Below, one piece after another: positions 32,634 through 40,119 of a stretch of DNA of 64,000 nucleotides (its first letter is position 1; every line of letters starts with the position of its first letter). The position numbers and the translations under genes were made by a program. Below the pieces are notes generated by a model, which saw nothing but the letters and a program-made list of their open reading frames with translations, did not search any database and was not told the origin of the DNA. The stretch is from JAOBAU01 sp034667465. GTDB lineage: Bacteria > Acidobacteriota > Thermoanaerobaculia > Gp7-AA8. The stretch covers positions 62,001 to 126,000 of the forward strand of contig JAXDJV010000025.1 of the NCBI GenBank assembly GCA_034667465.1, read 5' to 3'.

Positions 32634-32809
32634 CGCTTGTTCGCCGTACGGATGATCGCGTCGACGTTCGCGAGCACGATGTTCAGGCCGAGGTAGAGGA
32701 GATCGACGTCGCCGATCGAGATGACTGCCTCGCCGGAAATGACGACGCCGCGATCGAGCAGATGATCGAGTGTTTCGAGGAGGGAGAGCTCTTCGTCGTT
32801 GTCGGCCAT
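32630..32809 (-). CDS. Very short GvpA-family protein (GvpM/GvpS-like)
   Basis: A 59-aa gene read from ATG 32809 to TGA 32632-32630. It contains the GvpA motif LDHLLDRGVVISGEAVISIG followed by DVDLLYLGLNIVLANVDAII. It lacks any C-terminal tail. It overlaps the downstream GvpF/L gene by 4 nt. The LLYLGL segment is closer to GvpM or GvpS minor proteins than to the GvpA structural subunit. It is below the length many gene callers accept, so it is easily missed. Confidence 0.87.
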   Translation of the reverse strand: MADNDEELSLLETLDHLLDRGVVISGEAVISIGDVDLLYLGLNIVLANVDAIIRTANKR

Positions 32810-32818
32810 CGTTCAGAT

Positions 32819-32903
32819 AAGGATGAAGGATGAAGGATGAAGGATGAATGCGATCGAGCAGCCTTTGGTTTTCTTCATCCTTCAGCCCTCATCCTTCATC
32901 CTT
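32819..32903. repeat. Heptad-unit palindrome, class GGATGAA
   Basis: The left arm has four GGATGAA units (from 32819). The right arm (to 32903) is the inverted set TTCATCC. The spacer includes GCCTTTGG, similar to the GCCTTTACT core of other classes. The right arm overlaps the stop of the GvpF/L gene, encoding its last residues RMKDEG. Confidence 0.88.
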
Positions 32904-33676
32904 CCGGAAAACGTATACGGCGGCCACGGCCCCGTCAGCGCCAGCGTCACGCCCTCCGATTCGTATCGTGCGCCGAGCTCCGACTGTAACTCCTGGAGAA
33001 TCGCTTCTTCGTCGCGCTCGAGGAGCACGTTGATTTGCGGAAACGCGCCGCCGCGCTGCTGGCGCGACTCGGCGACGGTCGCGCAATTCAACTTCGCGAG
33101 CACGGCCGATTCGATTTCCGCGACGACCTGCTGCTCTGCTTCACGCGATGCGCGCTTTCTTTCGTCGTCGAGTTTCTTGCCGAGCAGGAATGCCTTGCCG
33201 GTGCTGGCGCGCTCGATCTCTTCGACGAGCGATCGCAGCGAGTCGACGCGATTGGCGAGCGCATCGTTCCAGCGCTGCGGGTCGAACTCGATGCGCAGCG
33301 TCCACTCCTGCTTTCCATCTACGCGCGAAAGGATGTTGTTGAACTCCGCGGCGTCGCGCTCGAGATGCGCGCGCAGCGCGTCGGCGGTCGAGAAGAGCGT
33401 GAAAGCCCGCAGCGGGATGATCGTGCCGCCGTGCATCAGCGCCGCCATCACCGCCTGATGCCGATAGCCGATTCCGCCGAGCCACTCGACGTCTTTCGAG
33501 CGCGCGTCGATCACCGGCTGCGAGAACTCGACGAGATCGACCGGCGTGTAGATCGCGGAAAGGCCGGCCGCGTCGAGCGACGCAACGTTCGTCGAGCCGT
33601 CGACCCCTTCCACCCGCTCCGGAAGCGGATGTCCGGCGCGAGCGATCGCGTAGACGTAAAAGCCGTTCGGCGACAT
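32882..33676 (-). CDS. Gas vesicle protein GvpF/L family (264 aa copy)
   Basis: A 264-aa GvpF/L assembly protein. The N-terminus GFYVYAIARAGHPLPERVEGVDG and ALMHGGTIIPLRAFTLF are family features, and LTGPWPPYTF is the standard ending. After this ending the chain continues with SGRMKDEG, which comes from the palindrome at 32819-32903. The stop therefore lies in repeat DNA. GvpF/L proteins bind GvpA and guide it into the growing vesicle. It sits just downstream of the GT39-like gene (5-nt gap). Confidence 0.93.
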   Translation of the reverse strand: MSPNGFYVYAIARAGHPLPERVEGVDGSTNVASLDAAGLSAIYTPVDLVEFSQPVIDARSKDVEWLGGIGYRHQAVMAALMHGGTIIPLRAFTLFSTADALRAHLERDAAEFNNILSRVDGKQEWTLRIEFDPQRWNDALANRVDSLRSLVEEIERASTGKAFLLGKKLDDERKRASREAEQQVVAEIESAVLAKLNCATVAESRQQRGGAFPQINVLLERDEEAILQELQSELGARYESEGVTLALTGPWPPYTFSGRMKDEG

Positions 33677-33681
33677 CGCCG

Positions 33682-35910
33682 TCAGTCTGCCACAGCGTGC
33701 AGCTTCGCGCGCATCTCACCCGATGCGACGATCTTCCGGATGATCTCGCTTCGCGGGACGCCGCGTCGGAGCTGCGCGAGGAAGTACTGCGCCGACGTCC
33801 CTTCGACGCGGCGATCGACGAGGACGGCGTAGGCAACGGCGACGAACTCCGCGTCGCCGCGGCATTCCGATTCGTACGCGATGACGTTCGCCAGATCGTC
33901 GAGGCGAACTTCGCCGCGATCGAGCGCCGGCAGCGTCGTGACCGGATCGAAGCCGAGCCGTGCGACGAGCGCCGCGAGTGCGGCGCGGTCGCGAGCGACG
34001 AACGACTCGCGCGGATGCCGCTCGACCGGATGATCGAGCAGAAATCCGGCGCTGTTGATGTGCGTCAGCGCGGTCAACTGTCTCGGCGCCGGCCGTGTAA
34101 CGGCGCCGATCGAGATCTGATCGAGCATCGCGCTGAGCGAGCGCGGATCGTTGCCGCCGGGAATCTCCGACCATGCGAACGTCAGCGTCAGCTCATTGAC
34201 GTCGCGACGAAGGGACGGCGGCACGTCGATCGTGTAGTCGCGCCATTCGTTCGCCATCGTCAGTTGCGCGAGCTGCGCGCCGTTGAGCGCGACCGTCATC
34301 TGTTGCGGCGACGCATCGCGTCGCAGCAACGGCAGCGCGCGGATCGTGATTCGTTCGCCCGACGGAATGATCAGCGACGCGCTCGTGCCGACCACCCAGC
34401 GCGCGTAATCGCCGTTCGTTCCCTCGGCGTCACCGAAACCGTGAGTGAGAAAAAGATCGGACTCCGATCCGAGGCCGAGCGTCAGCGGCGCTGCAAATCG
34501 CGCGGCGAACGCGCGACGATCTCCGTCGGTCGCGCGATTCAGCAGCAGATGGGCGAACGACGGCGCGTAGTGCAGCCGGAACGATTCGAGCGGCGACGCG
34601 AGCACGATCGGATAGCGGCACGTCCACTCGCGCGTCATGCCGCGCGTCTCGCCGGCGCTGACGATCCACGCCGGCGTGTTCGTCGCCACGAGATGCGTCG
34701 CGCCGGCAGTCGACTCGAGCGCGCTGATCAGGCGCAGTCGCTGTCCGCGCAGATAGAAGTCGAGTGCGACGTACGACCAGGCGTTCATCGCGATGACGAG
34801 ATCGTCGTCATGCGCGTGCTGGCGAATCGTCGAGGCGACGACACGCCAGTCGAGCCGCTGCAGCGATTCCGCACGCGCGGCCGGCCACGCTTCGCGCCCA
34901 ATCGCGCCGGCGATGACGACCGCGAGCACGAACGCGATCGCTTCCTGTCGAACGAGGCGGACGCAGGCGACGATGCCGATCGCCGCGAGGAGAAGATACG
35001 CGGGCAGCGCCGCGGCGACGTAACGAACGGAGTACCAGTGCGACATCGCCCGCAGCGCGACCACCGCGATGACGACCGGCAGCACCGTCATGCCGGTGAT
35101 GATCAACCCGCTGATCCGCTCGCGGCGGATGGCGACGACGCTGCCGATGATCGCCGCCAGCGCGACGAGGTAACCGGCCAGACGCGGCGCGGTCGAATCG
35201 AGCGCCGACATCGAGAACGCCTGCACGAGGCGCGTCAGCGAAACGGCCGGCGTGGTGACCGCTGTCGGATCGTTATTGCCGACGTACAGCAGCGGAATGG
35301 CAATCAAACAAACGCCGGCGACGATCATCGTCTGCATGTGGGGGCGGGCGCCTCCCCATTTACTCAGCGCGGCAATGACGAGCACCGACATGATCAGCGG
35401 TGCCGCCACCGCCGACGTCAGCGCAGCCGCGACCAATGCAACGGCCATCAATTTCGGCGAGCTCGCACGCAGCAGCAACGCCAGCAGCGCGAGCGCGAGC
35501 AGCATCAGCAGCGAGTACGGTCTCGCTTCGCGGCTGTAATAAACGTGCAGCGGCGAAACGGCGAGCAGCAGCGCGAAGACGGCGGCGGTGCCAAACGGAA
35601 AATGGCGCCGCACGAACGCCCACGCCAGGACGATCGCAGCGATGCCGAGCAACGCCGGAGGAACGCGCGCTGCAAGCTCGATCGAATGGATTACGCGACC
35701 GGCGAGCTCAGTCGCGAAGAAGAGCGGTCCATGTTCTTTGCTGACGCTCCACCATCGCCACGTCGGATGCGCGGCGAGCCGCGTGGCGACGTCGTAATCG
35801 AGAATCTCATCGAGCCAGAGACTCGTCGCGTCGAGCTTTCGAAAACGCAGCCACGCGCCTGCGACGAGCGCGATCGCGAGCAGCAGCCAGTCGGCGATCC
35901 GTCGCATCAC
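33682..35910 (-). CDS. GT39-like multi-pass glycosyltransferase with C-terminal DUF4214-like domain
   Basis: A 742-aa membrane protein. The first 400 or so residues have about ten hydrophobic helices, with the GT39/ArnT-like first loop (RKLDATSLWLDEIL, an acidic DE pair) and YYSREARPYS, both typical of lipid-phosphate-sugar glycosyltransferases. A large extramembrane region follows. The last 54 residues (YAVLVDRRVEGTSAQYFLAQLRRG, then SEIIRKIVASGEM) match DUF4214, a small helical repeat found at the ends of secreted proteins. The ATG at 35910 overlaps the ArsA-like stop by 4 nt, placing it inside the gas-vesicle operon. Its acceptor is unknown. Confidence 0.82.
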   Translation of the reverse strand: MMRRIADWLLLAIALVAGAWLRFRKLDATSLWLDEILDYDVATRLAAHPTWRWWSVSKEHGPLFFATELAGRVIHSIELAARVPPALLGIAAIVLAWAFVRRHFPFGTAAVFALLLAVSPLHVYYSREARPYSLLMLLALALLALLLRASSPKLMAVALVAAALTSAVAAPLIMSVLVIAALSKWGGARPHMQTMIVAGVCLIAIPLLYVGNNDPTAVTTPAVSLTRLVQAFSMSALDSTAPRLAGYLVALAAIIGSVVAIRRERISGLIITGMTVLPVVIAVVALRAMSHWYSVRYVAAALPAYLLLAAIGIVACVRLVRQEAIAFVLAVVIAGAIGREAWPAARAESLQRLDWRVVASTIRQHAHDDDLVIAMNAWSYVALDFYLRGQRLRLISALESTAGATHLVATNTPAWIVSAGETRGMTREWTCRYPIVLASPLESFRLHYAPSFAHLLLNRATDGDRRAFAARFAAPLTLGLGSESDLFLTHGFGDAEGTNGDYARWVVGTSASLIIPSGERITIRALPLLRRDASPQQMTVALNGAQLAQLTMANEWRDYTIDVPPSLRRDVNELTLTFAWSEIPGGNDPRSLSAMLDQISIGAVTRPAPRQLTALTHINSAGFLLDHPVERHPRESFVARDRAALAALVARLGFDPVTTLPALDRGEVRLDDLANVIAYESECRGDAEFVAVAYAVLVDRRVEGTSAQYFLAQLRRGVPRSEIIRKIVASGEMRAKLHAVAD

Positions 35911-37709
35911 GTCGCCAGCGGCACCAAAATCGCCAGCGCGTCGAGCGACGTCACCGGCGCGTCAGCGCGTTCGATCGTAATGACCTCACGCTCAAGTGAC
36001 GCCAGCACCGTCAGTTCCTGCGCGCGTGCATCGCGATCGCACGGACAGTCGCTCTCCGGCGTGACGTAATTCGCGATGATCCCGCCGACGCGCATGCCGC
36101 GCTCTTCCACGGCGGCGATGAGCCGCTTCGTTTCCGCGATGACGATCGGTTCCGGCCGCGTGACTGCGAGGACTGTTGCGTCATCCGATCGCAGCGTTTC
36201 CGACAACGACGTCAGCGCGCGCGACGCACGAATCAACTCCTCGCCGAGCGAGCCGGGCGGCACGAGCTCGCGATAGTGCAGCAGGATGCGCATGAATTCA
36301 CGCACCCATTCGCCCGCGCTCTTCGGCAGATCGACGAGCCGGAGAAAGTGTCCGGTCGGCGCGGTATCGACGACGATCCGCTCGATCGTTTCGTCGGCGA
36401 TCAGATCGGCCAGCCGCGTGATCGCGAACAGCTCATCGGCGCCCGGCGGCGCGATCTCCACCAGCTTCTTCATCGCCTCGCCGTCGTACGCAACCGAGAG
36501 TCCTTTCGGTGCGAGACCGTCGATGACGCGATCGATCTCGTCGCCGAGCGACTCGCGAAAGGCTCGCCACTTCGCGCGCGTGTCGATCGTTTCGACGGAG
36601 AGGTTGTCGGGCGGGTTTTCGTGCGCGAAGACATCGCGCAGTGTGTGGGCAGGATCGACGGAGATGACGACGAAGCGCTTGTCGGGTTGTTGCTTTGCAA
36701 ATTGCAGGGCGATCGAAGCGGCGGAGGTCGTTTTGCCGACGCCGCCCTTGCCGGCGAGGAAGAGCAGCCTCGCCTTAGTGTGGAGGCGGCCGCTTCGGCC
36801 GCCCGGGCGGGCGAAGCGCCCGCCTCCACATTCGGCAGCGGGACAGAAGCGCTTCACGTCGACGACCTCGCGTGACGCGAGCCGCGCATGCGCATCCGCG
36901 TCGCGAACACGCAAAGCAGCGCATCGCGCATCATCGTCGTGCGGCGCGGCGCGGTTCAGAATTACGAACGGCACATCGAGCGGCAGCTCCGCGATCAGTC
37001 GCAGCGTCTGCTCGACGACCCACGGTTCCGACAACATCACCGGCACAAATGCCGTTCGCGTCTTATCGGTCAGCAGCGCGCGTCTTCGTTCCGCACGCGC
37101 GTCGAACTCCTCGATGAACGCGTCCATCGCATCGCGCACATTGCGTCGTGTGAACTGGCGCACCATCCCGCGATGCTTGGCCTGCATCGAATCGAGTGCC
37201 GACGCCATCTGCGCGAAGTGTTCCGATGCGCCGAGCATGCGCAGCGTGTGTCCGGTCGGCGCCGTGTCGACGATCAGCATCGACTCCCGATTCTTCTCGG
37301 CGAGCTCGCCGATTCGCATCCACGCCATCAGCTCGTCGACTCCCGGCAGCGACAGCTCGAAAAAACGCCGCAGCTCTTCGCGATCGAGATACGTTCCGCG
37401 ATCGCCGAGCTCCAGGAAACTCTCCAGGTTCTCGCCGAGGAAGCGGGAGTAGAGCGCATCCGCATCGAGCGATTCGATGGTCAGGTTGTTGACCTGTTCA
37501 CGGAAAACGTCGCCCAGATTCGAAGCGGGATCGGTCGTGAAAAGAATCGTCGGGCGGGTAGCGGCGAAGTGGATCGCGGCGTGTGACGACAGCGTCGTCT
37601 TGCCGACGCCTCCCTTTCCGCCGAAGAGGACGACTCTTCGATCGCCGAGGCGATCGAAGAAGGATGAGGGATGAAGGATGAAGGATGAATGCGTGCCGGC
37701 CGACTTCAT
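35907..37709 (-). CDS. Tandem ArsA/Get3-type ATPase
   Basis: A 600-aa protein with two ATPase halves. The first P-loop is GGKGGVGKTT (residues 30-39) and the second is AGKGGVGKTT (around residue 318). Both halves have VDTAPTGH switch sequences. The first half is shorter. A palindrome at 36779-36830 encodes a Gly/Arg-rich linker (residues about 293-310) between them. The second half contains CPCD, a possible metal/Cys pair. The start ATG lies inside the heptad palindrome at 37660. ArsA-type ATPases of this group are known near gas-vesicle genes, but their role there is unclear; no arsenite regulator or transporter is seen here. Confidence 0.85.
   Translation of the reverse strand: MKSAGTHSSFILHPSSFFDRLGDRRVVLFGGKGGVGKTTLSSHAAIHFAATRPTILFTTDPASNLGDVFREQVNNLTIESLDADALYSRFLGENLESFLELGDRGTYLDREELRRFFELSLPGVDELMAWMRIGELAEKNRESMLIVDTAPTGHTLRMLGASEHFAQMASALDSMQAKHRGMVRQFTRRNVRDAMDAFIEEFDARAERRRALLTDKTRTAFVPVMLSEPWVVEQTLRLIAELPLDVPFVILNRAAPHDDDARCAALRVRDADAHARLASREVVDVKRFCPAAECGGGRFARPGGRSGRLHTKARLLFLAGKGGVGKTTSAASIALQFAKQQPDKRFVVISVDPAHTLRDVFAHENPPDNLSVETIDTRAKWRAFRESLGDEIDRVIDGLAPKGLSVAYDGEAMKKLVEIAPPGADELFAITRLADLIADETIERIVVDTAPTGHFLRLVDLPKSAGEWVREFMRILLHYRELVPPGSLGEELIRASRALTSLSETLRSDDATVLAVTRPEPIVIAETKRLIAAVEERGMRVGGIIANYVTPESDCPCDRDARAQELTVLASLEREVITIERADAPVTSLDALAILVPLAT
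36779..36830. repeat. GC-rich palindrome inside the ArsA-like gene
   Basis: TGTGGAGGCGG is paired with CCGCCTCCACA around two inner hairpins (CCGCTTCGG and GGCGAAGCGCC). It lies wholly inside coding sequence and is read in frame as a Gly/Arg-rich linker between the two ATPase halves. Confidence 0.85.
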
Positions 37710-37734
37710 CCTTCAGCCTTCAGCCTTCATCCTT
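37660..37734. repeat. Heptad-unit palindrome, class GGATGAA, spanning two gene ends
   Basis: The left arm (37660 on) has four AAGGATG/GGATGAA units; the right arm (to 37734) is the inverted set with GCC substitutions (CTTCAGCCTTCAGCCTTCATCC). The spacer is GCGTGCCGGCCGAC. The right arm holds the start codon of the ArsA-like gene and the stop of gvpG. Confidence 0.88.
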
Positions 37735-38053
37735 TCCCATAGCCGGTGTAGATGCCGATGTCGCTCTCCGCCTCTTCGACGCCGCGCGCCGCAGCAGCAT
37801 CGCGCGCCATCTGCTCTTTGCGCGCGCGAATGTCGCGCAGCGCCTGGAAAACGATCGCCTCTTCGCGCGTGTAGTCGTCTTCGCTGATGTCGCCGACCTC
37901 GAGCATCATCTGCAGCTCGATGAGCCGCTCTTTCCACGGCTGATCGTTCAGCAACTCCTCGTTCGCCATCGTCTGGACCTGCTTCATGATCCAGTTGAAA
38001 CCTGCCACCGGCAGTTTCAACGGCAGCATCAGGATGTCGTCGAGAAGGAACAT
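37727..38053 (-). CDS. gvpG: Gas vesicle protein GvpG
   Basis: A 108-aa helical protein of gas-vesicle assembly. The typical N-terminus MFLLDDILMLPLKLPVAGFNWI is followed by a long helix (ELLNDQPWKERLIELQMMLEVGDISEDDYTREEA). GvpG usually sits beside a GvpF/L gene, as here. The end of the coding sequence (YGKG) and the stop overlap the palindrome at 37660-37734. Confidence 0.94.
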   Translation of the reverse strand: MFLLDDILMLPLKLPVAGFNWIMKQVQTMANEELLNDQPWKERLIELQMMLEVGDISEDDYTREEAIVFQALRDIRARKEQMARDAAAARGVEEAESDIGIYTGYGKG

Positions 38054-38058
38054 GTCTT

Positions 38059-38184
38059 GATGTTTATCCTGAGCGAAGCGAAGGATCAGCGGTCCATCAG
38101 CTGCGCGTGTGCCACGTACACCGGCCGTCGCGAACGATCCGGCTGATGCACCATAGATGCTTCGCTTCGCTCAGCATTGACGAC
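38059..38184. repeat. Diverged REP-like palindrome (CTGAGCGAAGCG type)
   Basis: CTGAGCGAAGCGAAGGATC on the left has an imperfect inverted partner (GATGCTTCGCTTCGCTCAGCAT) on the right, with about 70 nt of unpaired sequence between them. It lies between gvpG and the first GvpF/L gene. The arm is a variant of the CCGAGCGTAGCGAGGGATC palindromes at 6564 and 40029. Confidence 0.6.
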
Positions 38185-38187
38185 AAT

Positions 38188-38982
38188 TCAGCGCTCCGCC
38201 CTCTCCAGTTTCAAACGAATGTTGACGAAGTTGTACGGCGGCCACGGCCCCGTATAAATGAACGACAGCTTGTTCTCGTACTTCTTCGCGATGTCGGAGA
38301 TCTGATCGTCGAACGCCTTCGTCTTTTCGCGCTCGACGAGGAACGCGGCATTCATGATCATTTTGTCGCCGATCGGTTTGTTCGACCGTGATGCGATCGC
38401 CGCGTCGCGGAGCGATTCGTAAATCTCGCTGACGTACGCGTCGGCTTTCGCCTGGAGCGCCGACTCGACCACGCGTCCGAGCTGCATCCGCGAGAAGTAG
38501 GTCGACGTCGACGTGTTCGACGAGATCTCTTCCTTCAGGCGGCGGATCTCTTCGTTCTCGTTCTCGATCTCTTTCACGACCGAGTCCTTGTCCCAGTTCA
38601 CCTTCAAACCGAACTCGATCTTCCCCTCCATCTTCTGGAGGACGTCGCTGAGCGCTTCGTACGTGCCTTTGAGAAATTCGCGGATGTCGTTCTCGGTGCG
38701 GAAGACGGTGCCGAAGCTCATCGGCAGCACCGTGAAGTCTTTCATCACGAGCTCATTGACGTGCTCGTGCGCGAGCGCGTTTTCGCGTGTCGGATCGAAA
38801 ACGACCAGCGGGCAGTTCGAGACGACGGCGGCGAATTCGTTGAAGTGGACGGTGTAGACGCGGTCGCCTCGATTGCCGATTCCGACGGAACCGAAGTCCT
38901 TCGGCGTTTCGGTTTTGATGATGCAGTAAACGTATTTGCCGAGTTCGGCTTCGGTTTGACTGGCCTGCGCCTGTTCGCTCAT
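38188..38982 (-). CDS. Gas vesicle protein GvpF/L family (first gene of the cluster)
   Basis: A 264-aa GvpF/L assembly protein. The N-terminus GKYVYCIIKTETPKDFG, the conserved FTVLPMSFGTVF segment, and the C-terminal FIYTGPWPPYNFVNIRL are family hallmarks. A longer in-frame reading adds about 75 residues that do not fit the family, so ATG 38982 with GAGG upstream is chosen. It is the most upstream gas-vesicle gene; 47 nt separate it from the divergent mutY start, so the operon promoter must be there. Confidence 0.94.
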   Translation of the reverse strand: MSEQAQASQTEAELGKYVYCIIKTETPKDFGSVGIGNRGDRVYTVHFNEFAAVVSNCPLVVFDPTRENALAHEHVNELVMKDFTVLPMSFGTVFRTENDIREFLKGTYEALSDVLQKMEGKIEFGLKVNWDKDSVVKEIENENEEIRRLKEEISSNTSTSTYFSRMQLGRVVESALQAKADAYVSEIYESLRDAAIASRSNKPIGDKMIMNAAFLVEREKTKAFDDQISDIAKKYENKLSFIYTGPWPPYNFVNIRLKLERAER

Positions 38983-39029
38983 TGGAATCGCCTCGATGAG
39001 AACGCCGCAAAGCATACAATACAAGCAAC

Positions 39030-40046
39030 ATGCCTTCACAACGCGCCGCGATCGTCGAGGCGTGGTTCCGCAAACATCAGCGATTCCTCCCCTGGCGCGC
39101 GGCGTATGTGCCGTACCACGTCTGGGTCTCCGAGGTGATGCTGCAGCAGACGAGGATGGAAGTCGTGCTCGGGTATTACGAGAAGTTCCTCGATCGCTTC
39201 CCGTCAATCGCCGCGCTCGCCGCCGCCACCGACGACGAAGTCATGTCCGCCTGGTCGGGCCTCGGCTACTACCGTCGCGCCCGCATGCTGCGCGACGGCG
39301 CGCGCGACGTCGTCGAACGTTTCGGCGGGAACGTGCCGAAGACCGTTGATGAGCTGCTGACCATCGGCGGCATCGGCCGTTACACCGCCGGCGCTGTTGC
39401 GTCGATCGCGCACAAAGTGAAAGCGCCGATCGTCGATGGCAACGTCGCACGCATTCTCGCGCGGCTGTATGCGATCGAAGCGCCGCTGAAATCGCCGGCG
39501 CTGATGCGCGAAGCGTGGGTTTACGCGGAGGAGCTCGTGAACGGCTCGCGCAATCCGCGCGACTTCAATCAGGGGCTGATGGAGATCGGGGCGCTGATCT
39601 GCAAGCCGTCAAAGCCGCGATGCGTCGACTGTCCGCTGACCGCGCACTGTCTCGCCTTTCAGCAGAATCGTGTCGATGAGTTCCCACGCAAAGCGGCGAC
39701 GGAAGAGACGCGCGCGATGCGCATCGCGCTTTACATCGTCCGCGACGACGAAGGACGTGTACTGATGCGCCGCGAGCGCGGCAAGCTGATGAATGCGATG
39801 TTCCATCTGCCGCACGGCGACACGACGCTGCTCGACGGCGCGCCGCTGCCGGTGCGCGATGCGGCGCATGTCGGAACGTTCCGGCACACGGTGACGAACC
39901 GGCGGATCGAGTTCGACGTCTTCACGGCGACACTCGCGACGATTGCCGATTCCGATGACTACGCATGGATCGATACCGCGTCGATGTCGCGCGTGCCGCA
40001 TCCGTCATACGTGAAGAAAGCGCTCGCACTGTCATCCCGAGCGTAG
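39030..40046 (+). CDS. mutY: A/G-specific adenine DNA glycosylase MutY
   Basis: A 338-aa base-excision-repair enzyme that removes adenine mispaired with 8-oxoguanine. The helix-hairpin-helix GIGRYTAGAVASIA and catalytic Asp in APIVDGNVARILARL are seen. The iron-sulfur cluster has CKPSKPRCVDCPLTAHC (C-x6-C-x2-C-x5-C), and a NUDIX-like C-terminal domain follows (FHLPHGDTTL). The C-terminal residues (ALSSRA) and the TAG stop are encoded by the palindrome at 40029-40119. Confidence 0.96.
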   Translation: MPSQRAAIVEAWFRKHQRFLPWRAAYVPYHVWVSEVMLQQTRMEVVLGYYEKFLDRFPSIAALAAATDDEVMSAWSGLGYYRRARMLRDGARDVVERFGGNVPKTVDELLTIGGIGRYTAGAVASIAHKVKAPIVDGNVARILARLYAIEAPLKSPALMREAWVYAEELVNGSRNPRDFNQGLMEIGALICKPSKPRCVDCPLTAHCLAFQQNRVDEFPRKAATEETRAMRIALYIVRDDEGRVLMRRERGKLMNAMFHLPHGDTTLLDGAPLPVRDAAHVGTFRHTVTNRRIEFDVFTATLATIADSDDYAWIDTASMSRVPHPSYVKKALALSSRA

Positions 40047-40119
40047 CGAGGGATCCGGGCGGGTGGCGCGCGCAGTCCGCACCGACCGCCCGGATTCCTC
40101 GCTACGCTCGGAATGACAG
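40029..40119. repeat. REP-like palindrome supplying stop codons to both flanking genes
   Basis: The arms (CTGTCATCCCGAGCGTAGCG at the left end from 40029, and its inverted copy with TTCC at the right end to 40119) each contain an in-frame TAG. MutY ends ...LSSRA and the convergent membrane protein ends ...LSFRA, both tails being arm-encoded. Confidence 0.9.

Noticed and set aside
33697..36069. A 790-codon open frame on the plus strand opposite the GT39-like and ArsA-like genes
   Set aside because: It is rich in Arg, Asp and His, has no domain, and runs antisense to two well-supported genes. Such frames are expected in GC-rich DNA.
35907..37709. Arsenite-export function for the ArsA-like protein
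   Set aside because: No ArsB, ArsR or ArsD gene nearby and it is embedded in gas-vesicle genes; family membership alone does not give the substrate.
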